Below are positions 35,341 to 46,293 of a DNA stretch of 64,000 nt, one piece after another. The position numbers were made by a program, and so were the translations under genes. How positions within the stretch are numbered: the stretch's first letter is position 1; every line of letters begins with the position of its first letter. The notes under the pieces were generated by a model. That model was not told the origin of the DNA. It ran no database searches and saw only the letters and a program-made list of their open reading frames with translations. Origin of the DNA: Clarkia xantiana subsp. parviflora (lineage: Eukaryota; Streptophyta; Magnoliopsida; Myrtales; Onagraceae); assembly GCA_036873135.1 (NCBI GenBank), contig JAPTYO010000009.1:36844756-36908755 (forward strand). Reading direction: 5' to 3'.

Positions 35341-35940
35341 AGCCCTCCGGGGGGCCTTTCCCGTGAACAGTATTGACGCCCCCAAGAGCGTATATTGAGA
35401 GTAGTTTTAAACTACGAAAAATTCTGCGCCTTCCGGGAGCCTGTCCCGCGAACAGTATCGACGCTCCCAAGAGCGTATCTTGAGAGTACTTTTAAACTAC
35501 GAAAAATTATGCGCCCTCCGGGAGCCTGTCCTGCGAATAGTTTCTACGCCCCTAAGAGCGTATCATTAAAGTAGTTTTAAACTACGAAATTCTGTGCCCT
35601 CCGAGAGCCTATCTCGTGAAAAATTATGTGCCCTCAAAGAGCCTATCTCGCGAATTAATTATGTGCCCTCCGAGGGTCTATCTCGCTAGGTAATTCTGTG
35701 CCCTCCGAGAGCCTATCTCGTGAAAATATTATGCGCCCTCCGAGAGTCTATCTCGTGAAAAAATTATGCGACCTCTGAGAGCCTATCTCGCGAACCTATT
35801 ATGTGCCCTCCGAGAGCCTATCTCGTGATAACACTATATCCCCTCCGAGAGCCTATCTCGTGATAACACTCAGTGCCCTCCGAGAGCCTATCTCGCGAAC
35901 ACATTCCGCGTTATGCGAGAGCCTATCTCGTGAAATTTTT
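35341..35940 (+). repeat. tandem array with CCCTCCGAGAGCCTATCTCG
   Basis: About 15 units in two styles: units of about 90 bp ending in ttttaaactacgaaaaatt (35341-35590), then shorter units of 35-40 bp (gtgccctccgagagcctatctcgtgaa). Each unit has a short palindrome (CGAGAgcctaTCTCG). Confidence 0.8.
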
Positions 35941-36499
35941 TACAACGTCCCCAAGAATGTATCTTGAAAAGCCTTCCTTTTTACAAAGTGAGGTTATATG
36001 ATATGAGGAGTATCCAAGTTTGTTTATGATGACAATGCAGGCAGGACAAAAGTAAAGTGGAGTAACGAAAGAACACTCCGACAAAGAGAAGAAACACAAC
36101 AATAGGCAAGCAAATCACAATTCATTCAAAAGGACCTACAAAGAAAAATCGCCTAACAAGTCGCCCAAGACAACCTCTGACAAACATTACAGTCTTGCAT
36201 GTCGCCCTCGCGTGACCTCTGCTCGCATTCGACTTGAACATTGTCAAGCACGGCTTTCGACAAAACATCACCCTTGCATATTGTGAAGCACACCTCAATA
36301 AAGGGGACATCTCAAAAGCATAAAGAATACAAAATCTGAGAAGACGAGACGTGGGGACAAAACCCAACAAACATAGCCTAAACAAAAGGCAGCTATAGCA
36401 ACAAAAGTATGAAATACTATTCATGATTTAAAAATATAATGTTGAAACACTCATGACAAGTTTGCCAATAAGTACGGAATGCAAAGGCAAAACACCATA

Positions 36500-36700
36500 C
36501 ATAGAGAAGTGGCTATTATATCCACACACCAAGAAGTGGCTATCATGTCCACACACCAAGAAGTGGCTACCATGTCCATACACTGCGAAGTGGCTATCAA
36601 GTCCACACACCGCGAAGTAGCTATCATGACCACGCACCAAGAGGTGGCTATCATGTCTACACATAACAAAACTACTATCGAGTATACACATTACGAAGAT
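36500..36700 (+). repeat. tandem array with GAAGTGGCTATCATGTCCACACACCAA
   Basis: About six to seven units of roughly 30 bp within the F 3' region. Open frames across it on both strands are a by-product of unit length. Confidence 0.75.
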
Positions 36701-36971
36701 GCTAATACGACCACAAACCTAAATAGCCTACGTCTAACCTTAAGAGGAAGTCCAAGAAAAAGGGAAAAGCAATAACCTTCATATGCTCATCAAAGGTTTG
36801 CACTTATATTTCAACCTTCCTGGATGATACCAGGTAGGAGACGTCCTCATTATGAAGACAACCTCTATATTTCAATAAATCAACCATAAAATGGAGAATC
36901 ACGGCAAGCACTATCGGGGGCATATAACGAAACGACCCCCACAACGATCACAACTATGATACTAGTTGAGG

Positions 36972-37750
36972 CTAACTCGAGAGCATTCTCCACCAAACTT
37001 TCAAGAAAAAAATTGCTATCTTAATTAGAGCCATGGCAAAAGAAAGGAGTCTCAATGAAAGGGGATGATCACACCCATCACAAAAAGCAAGATCTTCAAC
37101 ACAATGGTTAATCACATGACCCCATAGGTATGCCAAAGGCACCTTCAAAGTTATCAAACCCATATGAAGAAGAAACAGACCTAAGACTCGGCCCCTCGAC
37201 AGGGGGCCAGAGGATGGAGTAGAGACATCAAGATCTATGGTCATCCCATCGTCTTAACACAGGCTGCTTCCCTTTATCAAGAAAGGAGGGTGCCTCTTCG
37301 ACCATTATCTCCTTATCACGAGAGGGAGTCGGCAAGCGGGCACTTGAAGGAGAGTCTACCGCGGCTTTCTTCTTCTTGGCAGTCGAGGGCCCGACCTCAG
37401 AATCGGGCTTATGTGCCATGGATTTGGAATGACTTGAACTCCCGCCCACCGCAAGAACCCGCTCGATAATCAGGGGCGAACACTCTAACAACAAGAAGAA
37501 AGCTACATGAGAACATTCATAAGTATATCATAAGGGAAAGAGAATAAAAAAAGAACATACTAGAAGCCTTTGCAGCCTTCCCCGACTTAGAAGATTTCTT
37601 GACCTCAGAAGCAAAGCCATAGGGTACCTTCTTGTTATTCAATTCAACGGTGCGTTCGGAACGCTCCGCCTGCACATTATACATTTTTCCATGAAACCAA
37701 CCTACAAGGGGGAAACGAAAGATGAATGAAAACAAGAGGATGAATGACAC
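36972..37750 (-). pseudogene. probable antisense gene remnant with an intron (element F)
   Basis: Minus-strand reading from about 37701 gives HGKMYNVQAERSERTVELNN, then a lysine-rich stretch ending KSGKAAKAS. An intron of 76 nt (37560 to 37485, GTATGT...TTGTTAG) follows. Splicing joins the frame to CSPLIIERVLAVGGSSSHSK and a Ser/Lys-rich part (PSTAKKKKAAVDSPSSARLP). The frame shifts at about 37250 into MTIDLDVSTPSSGPLSRG. I do not recognise a domain. The place (3' internal region, antisense, spliced) is the same as for the antisense gene of element D, so it may be a decayed relative. Upstream exons were not resolved. Confidence 0.45.
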
Positions 37751-39125
37751 ACCAAGCTCGCGGGAGGAAGGGTCATGCGAACCCTCGCCTCATACGAGTC
37801 CACCTCGAACACCCATGACACATGACAATAAGATTTGATCCAATTGCTTTAATAAATGATCTTCATGGTCTCCCCAAAAATGGGCCAGCCGTCCGAGCGA
37901 CCGACGCAAAAGTCGCCCCTTACTCATGGAAGGTCAAGATATGCCTATTAAGGGGGTAATCTCACCATAAAGTTGCGAGAGCAAAACCGTCACCCAAGAG
38001 ATCCGACCATCAAAGTGCAAGGTAAACCAACCAAGGGAACAAACCCCAGAGCGTCACAAAGAGGGCGAACTTTTAGCTTCCCCAAAAGGAGCAACGCTCC
38101 GACACACCCGAAGGAAGGGTCAACCCTTAAAATATGTCGATAAACCCCTTCGCATGCGGCGGGTAAGAAGAAAGCTTGTACGCATTTTCACCCTTACTTT
38201 TATGTGGAACGAATTGCAGGATAAGGGTCAAGAGCTATACACACGCTCCAGCGAATGAAGGAAAATGTCACACATGTCGAAGGTTGAGGTTAAAGGACAA
38301 TGCTCGCACTAGTACACGGGAGGGAGAACGTTGTGTCCCATAAAGTGACAGAGCTCGCACCCTCGGATAAAAGGGTCTATACTCCTACCCTTGCACTTAC
38401 GTTCATATTTATGATTTACACCTACAAGTGCACCAATTCCATCACTCACGCTTATGCTCATGACCTTCCGTGCATACGTACATGTTTATGCTTACGCTCA
38501 CGTGCATGCAAACATACGCACTCATATGCTTTCAACACTTAGACATCTATGTACATTGTTGCTATAAATTCCTGCATACATTCAAGTCCACGATTGCAGC
38601 ATGTCCGCACCCACTTCCATACTTGTGTTCCTACTTGCATGTATGCTAGTACGCACCTTCATGTTCATGATATATCCATGTTCACTCAAATTAGCATTTT
38701 TCATATACATATACCCTACATTCCCATACTTCGATATTTTTTCGACCCAGTCTAAATATTTTCTCACGGACAGAGTTCACCCCGCATGTGCACGTATTGA
38801 TTACGATAGCATGAAATTGGATCGCATTAGTCCATATTCATGATTGCATTGCATCCCCATGCATGTACGTGTTTTTAGATACATATATGGGAATATCGAA
38901 TTTTTATATCCACATTTTTCGGACACATGCCTAGGCGCGTGCACGTTTGCTCTAACGTTTATATTTCCTCTATTTTGAAAAACTGAGGACAGGGCCCGGA
39001 AAAGGCGTTTACGAACAAGCGAAGGATTCATCTAGAGGTAAAATCACGGTTTCAAATTGCGCGTGTCATCCCATCGTAAAATAGAGTCAATCAAGGGTTA
39101 AGCCATTGGTTGACTCGGGGGCACG
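37751..39125. other. 3' internal region of element F, last part
   Basis: No gene seen. It includes a low-complexity stretch rich in cat/cac/tac words (38390-38700) and ends with the purine tract ACTCGGGGGCACG (39113-39125) before the 3' LTR. Confidence 0.5.
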
Positions 39126-39925
39126 TGGTGGATATACGCCCAATTTGAACCCATCTCCGTTCGGATTGTCTTATTTTGATCACCCCACTTATGATTATAA
39201 ATCGAAACTTTGACCCGAATGCACCGCACACAAACTAAAATAACCCGCCCGGGCCATCGACCACCCGATCTCTAGGAGCAGAGATCGAGTGCACCCACCC
39301 GATCTCTACCCTTAGAGACCGGGTGTGGCCCAATTCCAGGCCTTAGGGATCAGATTTTTCCATCCGACCCCAAAGGCCTCGGGACCCCTTCCAGACGTCT
39401 TACCCCTTTCATCGGGAATGTATCCGACGTCTCAAATCTTGTCACACAGATTGTCCACCGCGGCGTCCCGACATCTCTTTACCCGTCCGACACCTAACCA
39501 ATTTAACCACCTCTCCATGCTTTTAAGAGTCTAATAATGTCGTTATGTGCTAATTAAGTACGTTTTGGGATTAACAGTGTCATTAAGCCACCTCAATCCC
39601 CCCGTAACCTATATATACTGCTCAAGTTCTATTCATTTCCATGATGTTGCATCTTTACACATATTTAGCTTTGCCTTCTCTCTACTTTATCTCTCTATGA
39701 ATCTCATACTGACTTAGGCATCGGAGAGGGCACATCGAGCACCACCCCACCCCCTCTCCGTGCTCGATATTGCCCCTTGTGCAGGTCGGCAGGGAGCGAG
39801 ACGACAGCCCACATTGAGTTGACGGATTACATTTACGAGTCAACAGATCATCAAAGAAAACAATTTACCCATGAGAAGTGTCATTCAGACCGATGACCCA
39901 TCGACCCGATACACACGTCTTAACA
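39126..39925 (+). repeat. 3' LTR of element F (800 bp)
   Basis: TGGTGGATATACG...TTAACA. Carries only two hairpin units (39263-39325) against nine in the 5' LTR, which explains most of the length difference. Confidence 0.8.
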
Positions 39926-40474
39926 CATGCTAGTAATCAGAATTACGCAGCGGAAGATTCGCACATACCTTTAAGATGTCGTAGACCCAAATCTTGTCAG
40001 AAGGGAGTTCACAATCCTTCAGAAGGGACCCGTAGAGGTTCTTGTTAGAGAAGCCCTACGTGGTACAAGCTCCACAGTAAAGCCTCTGATCGATTCTTGG
40101 GGGACAGATCTCTGGAATGTTTGCTTGGAAAGCAAATTGGCACACCCTTGGGTGATAATAATTTCGGCCGAAACCTAGGTGTGGGGTGAAGGACTTTTCT
40201 CTCTAGAACACTCTAATGAGGGAATAGTGATTAACCATAAAAATCCCCTAACAGCATGTATTTATAGGAGGAGCAAAGTGGACAAAAGTTCACTTTGCCC
40301 ACACTAGGTATTTCGGCCGGCCATGCATAGGGTAGGCCCATAATTTGGGCCTCTCATGTAAATTGGGATTTAGGTCTAGCCCCATTACCCTAATGTGACA
40401 TTTACCTAATTTCCTTAGGTAAACTATACATATTATGGGCTACCAATTATGACGCTCATCACCACATGCTTACT
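39926..40474 (-). repeat. 3' LTR of element C, proximal fragment
   Basis: Continues the LTR begun at 26902 (catgctagtaatcagaattac). A TATTTATAGGAGGAG block near 40257 corresponds to the minus-strand TATAAATA box. Ends at accacatgcttact, next to the purine tract of C. Confidence 0.8.
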
Positions 40475-41434
40475 GCTCCTACTCGCCGGAATGGGAGGGT
40501 ACCTATTAATGTATTGTCGTCTAAATCCACATCAACATTTCCCTCCTTCGATCTGCTCCTTGCTTCCAAATAGTTCATAAGAGGTTTTCCGTGCGACCAG
40601 CGGATACAACGGGCATCATGCTACTCATCTGTTAGGAGTATTGTAGCGCCTGCGGAACGTTGATTCTCTTTTCTCCAATCAACCTATTATAAACAATATT
40701 TATATTGTACCGCACTGTATCATAAGTCAACTGTTAATTCTCATTTTGCCTAGTTTCCTCATATGAACACTTCTCCTAGGCATCCGTACAAGTATTCACA
40801 ACCTTCAACTGATATCCGGTTGCTGGCCACCTAGTGAATACAAGAGTCGGTTAATTACAGGTGAACTTGACCATCCCCATCGCTCATATCCTTAGTCATA
40901 CCCAACTGGTTTCCAAAGACGTGGTCACTGGGCCTTTTTGTTCAGCACTACGCTCGTACGCCGGGAAGCGAGCATTGAGCCTGACCTTAGATATGAGTTC
41001 TGAGTCCGTGAGGATACTTCATGTGCCTCTTCATAAGGCTCCTGTGATCAATCACATGCTCGCCAGAATCCCGAGGAATCCTTCCTAGCACAACCGAGTT
41101 GTGACCCCGTGGTCGAACGTGGCCCGCGTAGTATGAAGCACACGTTGATAGTATTCCTGAACCTTTTGGGTTGACAGGAAAAGGATATGTCAATCATGCT
41201 ATCATAGATTCTCATCTGGCCCAGAATGTGGTTAAATGACGAACGAAGTTCATCACGACGATATGCAAAACGAATATCACGGCGATATGCAAAACGAAGA
41301 TCACGTCGAGTTACTTCGAAACTAGATAATCGTCTTGGTTAATCAAGTTTATCCCCCTGACTCTTAGCCAGTCTTCCTTGGTAGAGGCCTCCCTCCACCG
41401 CAAGAAGACCGTACCTATGTGACGAGGTAAGGCC
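40475..41434 (-). other. 3' non-coding region of element C, distal part
   Basis: Inverse homologue of the same region in A and H. Ends at AGGCC (41430-41434), the target-site copy of D. Confidence 0.65.
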
Positions 41435-42151
41435 TGATGGGTTTCGCTATGGCCGTTAGGCCCTTTAACGGTGAGTAAACGGTGAATAGGCCCACTGGGC
41501 CCTAAAAGGAGGTCAGGATGACCAAGGCGAAGGGTCTCGACAGAGGGAGTCCCGATGGTGAAAGGTCCCGACAGAGTCGGTCCCGATGGGCGAGCTGGAT
41601 GCTCCCGATGAGATGCCTTTAAGTAGGCCCCGATGATGAATCCCTGAGAATATTGGCCCTGTCACGATGAAGAGGGGCCCCGAGCGGTGACAGAATGAGA
41701 TAACTCTGGAGTCCCTGATACTGGTCGGGACTTGCTATCAGAGGTTGAGGCCGAGATACGCGGAGCGTGGCCGAGATAAGCGAGATCATGGCCTAGATAG
41801 GTGGGATCGTGGCCGAGATACGCAGAGCGTGACCGAGATAGGCGAGATCATGGCCTAGATAGGCGGGATCGTGGCTGAGATATGCGTAACGTGGGCTAAC
41901 CGCCCCAGCGGTTCTCCAGGTAACTGAGGTAGTTCTTCGCCTATAAAAGGGCAGAAGTTACCTCAGATTGAATACGTTTTGATATACACTCTTTGAGACT
42001 CTTGCTTGCCAGTTTATTCGAGACACTCATTTAAGCATCTGAGAGGGATTCTGGGTCACCGCCCGGTCTATCCCCTCTTGCAGGATTACGTGGAGCGAAG
42101 TAGTTCGGATCGCCGTCAAGACCGTGCCGGAGTTCCAACCGTGATCCAACA
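41435..42151 (+). repeat. 5' LTR of element D (717 bp)
   Basis: TGATGGGTTTCGC...GATCCAACA. TATAAAAG at 41942-41949 is the likely TATA box. A direct duplication of about 61 bp built on GGCCGAGATA/GGCCTAGATA lies at about 41750-41880. Confidence 0.92.
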
Positions 42152-42170
42152 TTAGCGCCGTCTGTGGGAA
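42152..42170 (+). promoter_or_regulatory. probable primer-binding site of element D
   Basis: TTAGCGCCGTCTGTGGGAA directly after the LTR. Plant Gypsy elements often have a very similar GGCGCCGTCTGTGGGA site here. The priming tRNA is not assigned. Confidence 0.7.
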
Positions 42171-42188
42171 TCGTGACGAAAAGCTAGT

Positions 42189-43560
42189 ATGACTTCTACT
42201 CGTTCAATGGCGGCTGGTAAGCAGAGAAGGCAAGGACAATCTGGTGGTTCCCGTCATCCTGCCGGGACGACTCTGAATTCGCCACCGGAACGTGCTGAGG
42301 ACCAAAACCTCCCTGTTGAGGTCTCCCGGACAGGGGGCACAACGAAGTTCCTGAGGATGCTGTTCAACACAAAGAGAATACGGAGGAGGAGGCTCCTCCA
42401 AACGCGGATCTGACGAAGGCTGTGGCGGATGCCATGCCGATGTTTTTGGCGGCCGTGGAGGCTCTCTTAGAACGGAGAGAGGCGGCCAAGAGGCAAGAGG
42501 AGGTGCCCCCGCTAGCGGAGATTCAGAATGTTCTTGAGGCCCAACCCAGAAGCCAGGATAAGGGTAAGGAGCCCGCTCAATCAGAGCGATTTGAGGTTGA
42601 CGGGCCAAGACCAGTGCAGCATAGGACCATTCTTCTCAATGGTCCCATCACCCCCGATTAGGTGGTGAAAATCGTGAACATCTGCATGGGGGAGCAGAAG
42701 CCGATGATGTCGGAACTGAGGGATCGATCCACCCATCCCTTCGTTCCCCGACTAATAGACACCCTCGCCCTGCCAGGGCTGGGTATCCTCACAGTGAAGG
42801 AGTATGATGGCGAAGGAGATCCAGTTCGTCATGTCCAGAAGCACCTCATGGCATGTCTGGGCAGAGCCCCGAATGACGATATCGTGTGTGTACTGTTCTC
42901 GAATACACTTGGTGAAAGGGCCCTGACCTGGTTCTTCAGGCTGTCCCCAGGGTGCATCGCCTGCTGGGCTGATATGCACGATCGTTTCATCCAGCAGTAC
43001 CAGGGTCGTCGGCGCCTCTTGAAGAGCGTCAGTTCCCTCGCCCAGGTGGTGCAGAGGCCCGACGAATCGCTGGCACATTACTACCAGCGGTATACTGCTA
43101 GCGTGGCGGAGATTGATGAAGAGATATCGGAGGGAGAGACCATTCGCACCTTCCTGCCGAACCTGACAGCCCCCTATGGTTCCGACCTGATGCACAGCGT
43201 GGCTGAGAAGGCTGTTTGGAACATGGAGGCACTACCGAAGAGGGTGAAGCAGCAAATCGACGTGCAAGAGTCGAAAATAGCTGCCGGAGAGCTTGATCCT
43301 CCGAAGTCGAATAAGGGGAGTCAGTCGCTCAAGCCATTGGACGACCATAAGCGGAAGGATAAGTCTGAGGGCAGCCGGACTCGAGGTCGTTCTGATCGAA
43401 GGGAGGACAGGCGTCCCCCGAGAAAGGATAAGCGGGATGACTATAGCATCCCTTTGAATAGCTCCATGGCGGAGGTGCTAGCGGTCATGGATCGACAGGG
43501 TATCTCTAGGTACCCCCCTAAGAAGGAGGAAGCTGATCCAGAAGGGGAAGCTTAAGGAGT
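42189..43560 (+). pseudogene. Gypsy gag of element D, frameshifted
   Basis: Starts MTSTRSMAAGKQRRQGQSGG, 37 bases after the LTR. A frameshift near 42340 moves the frame to 42422-42661, and a TAG at 42659-42661 breaks it. The capsid-type domain (Retrotrans_gag family) is clear from 42660 to about 43200: LPGLGILTVKEYDGEGDPV, ALTWFFRLSPGCIACWADM, FIQQYQGRR. A charged tail follows (about 43310-43430). Another frameshift near 43535 leads into KLKEFVAETR. Relatives have a zinc knuckle between the tail and this LKEF box; none is visible, so it was probably deleted. The product would form the virus-like particle. Confidence 0.85.
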
Positions 43561-43998
43561 TTGTGGCTGAAACCCGCTCCCGATCTCGATCGCGGTCCCG
43601 TTCCCGATCCCGCGATCGGTCCCCGAAGAAGAAGAAGTCGGAACCAGAGTCCTCTGGTGCCCGTAAGGAGAAGCCGGGCACTATCAATGTGATTCACGGA
43701 GGATTTGCCGCGGGAGGTGACACCACAGCCTCTCGGGAGGTCTATGCCTCTAGAATTTCCGCTGCTGGTGCTGGGTAAGAGGTCCCGATCGTGGACTGCG
43801 AAGGAAGAGATGGTGATTTCCTTTTCCGCGGAGGATCTGATAGGGGTGGATACTCCACATGCTGACGCTTTGGTCGTGACCCTAGACGTGGATGGGTACG
43901 AGATGAAGCGGATTTTGATCGACGGAGGGAGCTCCTCCGACATTCTGTTCATGGACGCGCTGGAGGCCATGGGATAAACGAAGAAGGATCTCAAGGAG
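43561..43998 (+). pseudogene. RS-rich linker and protease of element D, frameshifted
   Basis: From 43570 the frame encodes an alternating Arg-Ser run (ETRSRSRSRSRSRSRDRS) and then a lysine-rich stretch. A frameshift near 43775 follows. The aspartic protease domain then reads VVTLDVDGYEMKRILID and GGSSSDILFMDALEAMG, with the DGGSS active site usual for Tat elements. A TAA at 43975-43977 lies in the same frame as pol. The protease would release mature Gag and Pol products. Confidence 0.82.
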
Positions 43999-46293
43999 GT
44001 GAACTTTCTGATGGTCGGGTTCTCAGGTATTACCTCCTATCCGTTGGGAATGATCACCTTACCCGTGGAGTTCGGTAGCGGGTGGAAAGCGGAGAGGAGA
44101 AATGTGGACTTTGTGGTGGTTGAGTCCAAGGGGACTTACAACGCAATTATCGGGAGAACCACCATCAACCCCCTGATGGCAGTTGCCTCGACTGTGCACC
44201 AGAAGATGAAGTTCCCGACTAACCACGGAGTCGGGGAGGTCAAGGGCGACCAGGTGGCTTCCAGGAGGTGCTATGTTAATGCCACCCGAAGGAAAAGACG
44301 GAAGGCCATGACTATCCTCCAGACAGATGCAGATCCCAGAGAGGAGTTTGGGTGTCCCGCCCCCATGGAGGATTTGAAGGAGGTCGAGATTGATGGGCCT
44401 CAGAGGAAGGTGAAAATCGGGTCCGCCCTGTCTGACGAGAGGGCCCGAGAATTGATTGAGCTGCTGAAGGAGTTCAAGGAGCTGTTTGCCTGGTCCCCGA
44501 GTGACATGCCAAGAATCAGCCCCGATGTGATCGTGCATGAATTGAAGATTGATCCCGCGATCAAGCCTATCGCGCAGAAAAGGGGTCTGATGGGCGCGGA
44601 CAAGTGGATCGCGATCCAGCAGGAGGTGGGCAGGTTGCTCGATACTGGCTTCATCAAGGAGCTCCGATTCCAGACTTGGGTTTCCAACCTGGTTTTGGTG
44701 AAGAAGAGCAATGGGAAATGGCGGATTTGTGTGGATTTCCGCGACCTGAATAAGGCTTCCCCGAAGGACTGTTACCCGCTTCCGAGAATCGACCAGTTGG
44801 TGGATGCCACGTCGGGACATGAATTGCTGAGATTCATGGACGCTTACTCGGGCTATAATCAGATCAATATGGCTAAGGAGGATGCCCCCCACACTGCCTT
44901 TTATGCCGACAGTGACATCTATCATTATGATGTCATGCCTTTCGGATTGATCAATGCCGGGGCAACTTATCAAAGGATGGTGAACAAGTTGTTCGGGGAT
45001 ATGCTGGGGAAAACCATGGAGGCTTACGTGGACGATATGTTGGCGAAGTCCCGACAGGCTGAGGATCATGTGCACAACCTAGCCACGGCGTTTGAGCGGA
45101 TGAGGCTTCATCAGGTTCGCTTGAACCCGACCAAGTGCGCCTTCGGAGTCCACTCGTGGAAGTTTTTGGGCTTTATGGTGAGTCAAAGAGGAATTGAGGT
45201 GAACCCTGAGAAGCTGAAGGCAATCGAGGAGAAGCAATCTCCGATAAATCATCGGGAGGTGCAAGTGCTGAATGGCCGACTGGCTGCAATGAATCGCTTC
45301 CTGTCCAAGGCAAGTGACCGATCTATGCCGTTTTTTGAAGTTCTGAGGGCCAACAAGAAGTTTGAGTGGACTGCCAAGTGTGAAGAGACGTTCCAGGCAC
45401 TCAAGCAGCACCTTCGCACCCTCCCGCCATTGGCGAAACCGATCCCAGGCGAGCCGCTCTATCTATATTTGGTTGTTTCTGAATTTGCCATTAGCTCTGT
45501 GTTAGTGAAGGTTGTCGAGGGTAACCAAGTCCCCGTGTATTATGTAAGCAAGGCGTTTACCAAATCTGAAATGAATTATCCCGCCGTTGAGAAGTATCTC
45601 TTTGTGTTGATTATTACTGCTCGAAAGCTGAGGCCTTACTTCCATTCTCATGAGATTACTGTGTTGACAAATCAGCCTTTGAAGCATTTTTTGAATCGAC
45701 CTGATGCATCAGGGAGATTAGTGAAATGGGCAGTCGAGCTTAGTGAGTTTCGCATACACTTTGCTCCGAGAACGGCTCTTAAGGGCCAGGCTTTGGAGGA
45801 TTTCATAGCAGAATCTACAGCCCCCGATCTGGAAGAAGCGGGCCCTGTAGTGGGGGAAACCATGGAGGTCCCGATAGCAGAGCAACCAGAAATGGTAGAG
45901 CAATCAGAACAGCCATATGAGGAAAATACTTGGGAGATGTACACAGATGGTTCCTCGAGTTCAAACGGATCAGGAGCCGGGTTCGTATTGATACCACCAG
46001 GCGGGGGTGATCCCCTTCGATATGCTTTGGCCTTAACGTTTAGAGCCACGAACAACGAAGCTGAGTATGAGGCTCTCATCACAGGCCTCAAAATTGCCAA
46101 AGGTACGGGAGTTGCCCACTTACGGGTGAAATGTGACGCGGGCCTGATCGTGAATCAAGTCCAAGGACGATATGAGGCGAAGAGCCCGATGATGAGAAAG
46201 TACCTTCGCGAGGTGCAAGTCTTGAAGGAGAGCTTCAAAAGTTTCGACATCGAGGCGATCCGAGGGAGGAAAACGTGGAAGCAGATGCCTTGA
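43999..46293 (+). CDS. Gypsy reverse transcriptase plus two RNase H domains (element D)
   Basis: A 764-codon open frame. Reverse transcriptase (about 44650-45200) has KSNGKWRICVDFRDLNKASP, FMDAYSGYNQI, MPFGLINAGATYQRMVN and YVDD (about 45025-45036), all intact. The first RNase H (about 45430-45800) has YYVSKAFTKSEMNYPAVEK. A second RNase H (about 45930-46260) starts MYTDGSSSSNGSGAGFVL and has TNNEAEYEALITGL, the extra domain typical of Tat elements. The frame ends in off-frame residues (RGRKTWKQMP) because one base is missing near 46260. The frame continues from the protease, so 43999 is only the first methionine after the stop at 43975. Confidence 0.92.
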   Translation: MNFLMVGFSGITSYPLGMITLPVEFGSGWKAERRNVDFVVVESKGTYNAIIGRTTINPLMAVASTVHQKMKFPTNHGVGEVKGDQVASRRCYVNATRRKRRKAMTILQTDADPREEFGCPAPMEDLKEVEIDGPQRKVKIGSALSDERARELIELLKEFKELFAWSPSDMPRISPDVIVHELKIDPAIKPIAQKRGLMGADKWIAIQQEVGRLLDTGFIKELRFQTWVSNLVLVKKSNGKWRICVDFRDLNKASPKDCYPLPRIDQLVDATSGHELLRFMDAYSGYNQINMAKEDAPHTAFYADSDIYHYDVMPFGLINAGATYQRMVNKLFGDMLGKTMEAYVDDMLAKSRQAEDHVHNLATAFERMRLHQVRLNPTKCAFGVHSWKFLGFMVSQRGIEVNPEKLKAIEEKQSPINHREVQVLNGRLAAMNRFLSKASDRSMPFFEVLRANKKFEWTAKCEETFQALKQHLRTLPPLAKPIPGEPLYLYLVVSEFAISSVLVKVVEGNQVPVYYVSKAFTKSEMNYPAVEKYLFVLIITARKLRPYFHSHEITVLTNQPLKHFLNRPDASGRLVKWAVELSEFRIHFAPRTALKGQALEDFIAESTAPDLEEAGPVVGETMEVPIAEQPEMVEQSEQPYEENTWEMYTDGSSSSNGSGAGFVLIPPGGGDPLRYALALTFRATNNEAEYEALITGLKIAKGTGVAHLRVKCDAGLIVNQVQGRYEAKSPMMRKYLREVQVLKESFKSFDIEAIRGRKTWKQMP

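Larger units (their letters stand above)
26953..39925 (+). mobile_element. Gypsy element F, with truncated element G inside
   Basis: Two LTRs (26953-27992 and 39126-39925) start TGATGGATATACG / TGGTGGATATACG and end near AACA. They sit inside the LTR of C. Flanks are CATGA (26948-26952) and CATGC (39926-39930); ACATG would be a perfect duplication if the LTR started one base earlier. Its own gag-pol is gone. What remains is the 3' non-coding region 32602-39125 with repeats and a probable antisense gene remnant. Confidence 0.75.

Noticed and set aside
37702..37752. A further intron of 51 nt upstream in the F antisense remnant
   Set aside because: It has GT...AG borders, but it is very short for a plant intron and the joined frame does not match the downstream exon.
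38390..38760. Several short frames rich in His, Tyr and Cys near 38400-38760
   Set aside because: Low-complexity cat/cac/tac sequence with frames on both strands and no conserved motif.
44059..45075. Minus-strand open frame of 338 codons opposite the D reverse transcriptase
   Set aside because: It lies wholly opposite conserved pol codons, has no domain and has no promoter. It is a shadow of GC-rich coding DNA, unlike the antisense gene at 48212-50847, which has no sense-strand gene opposite it.
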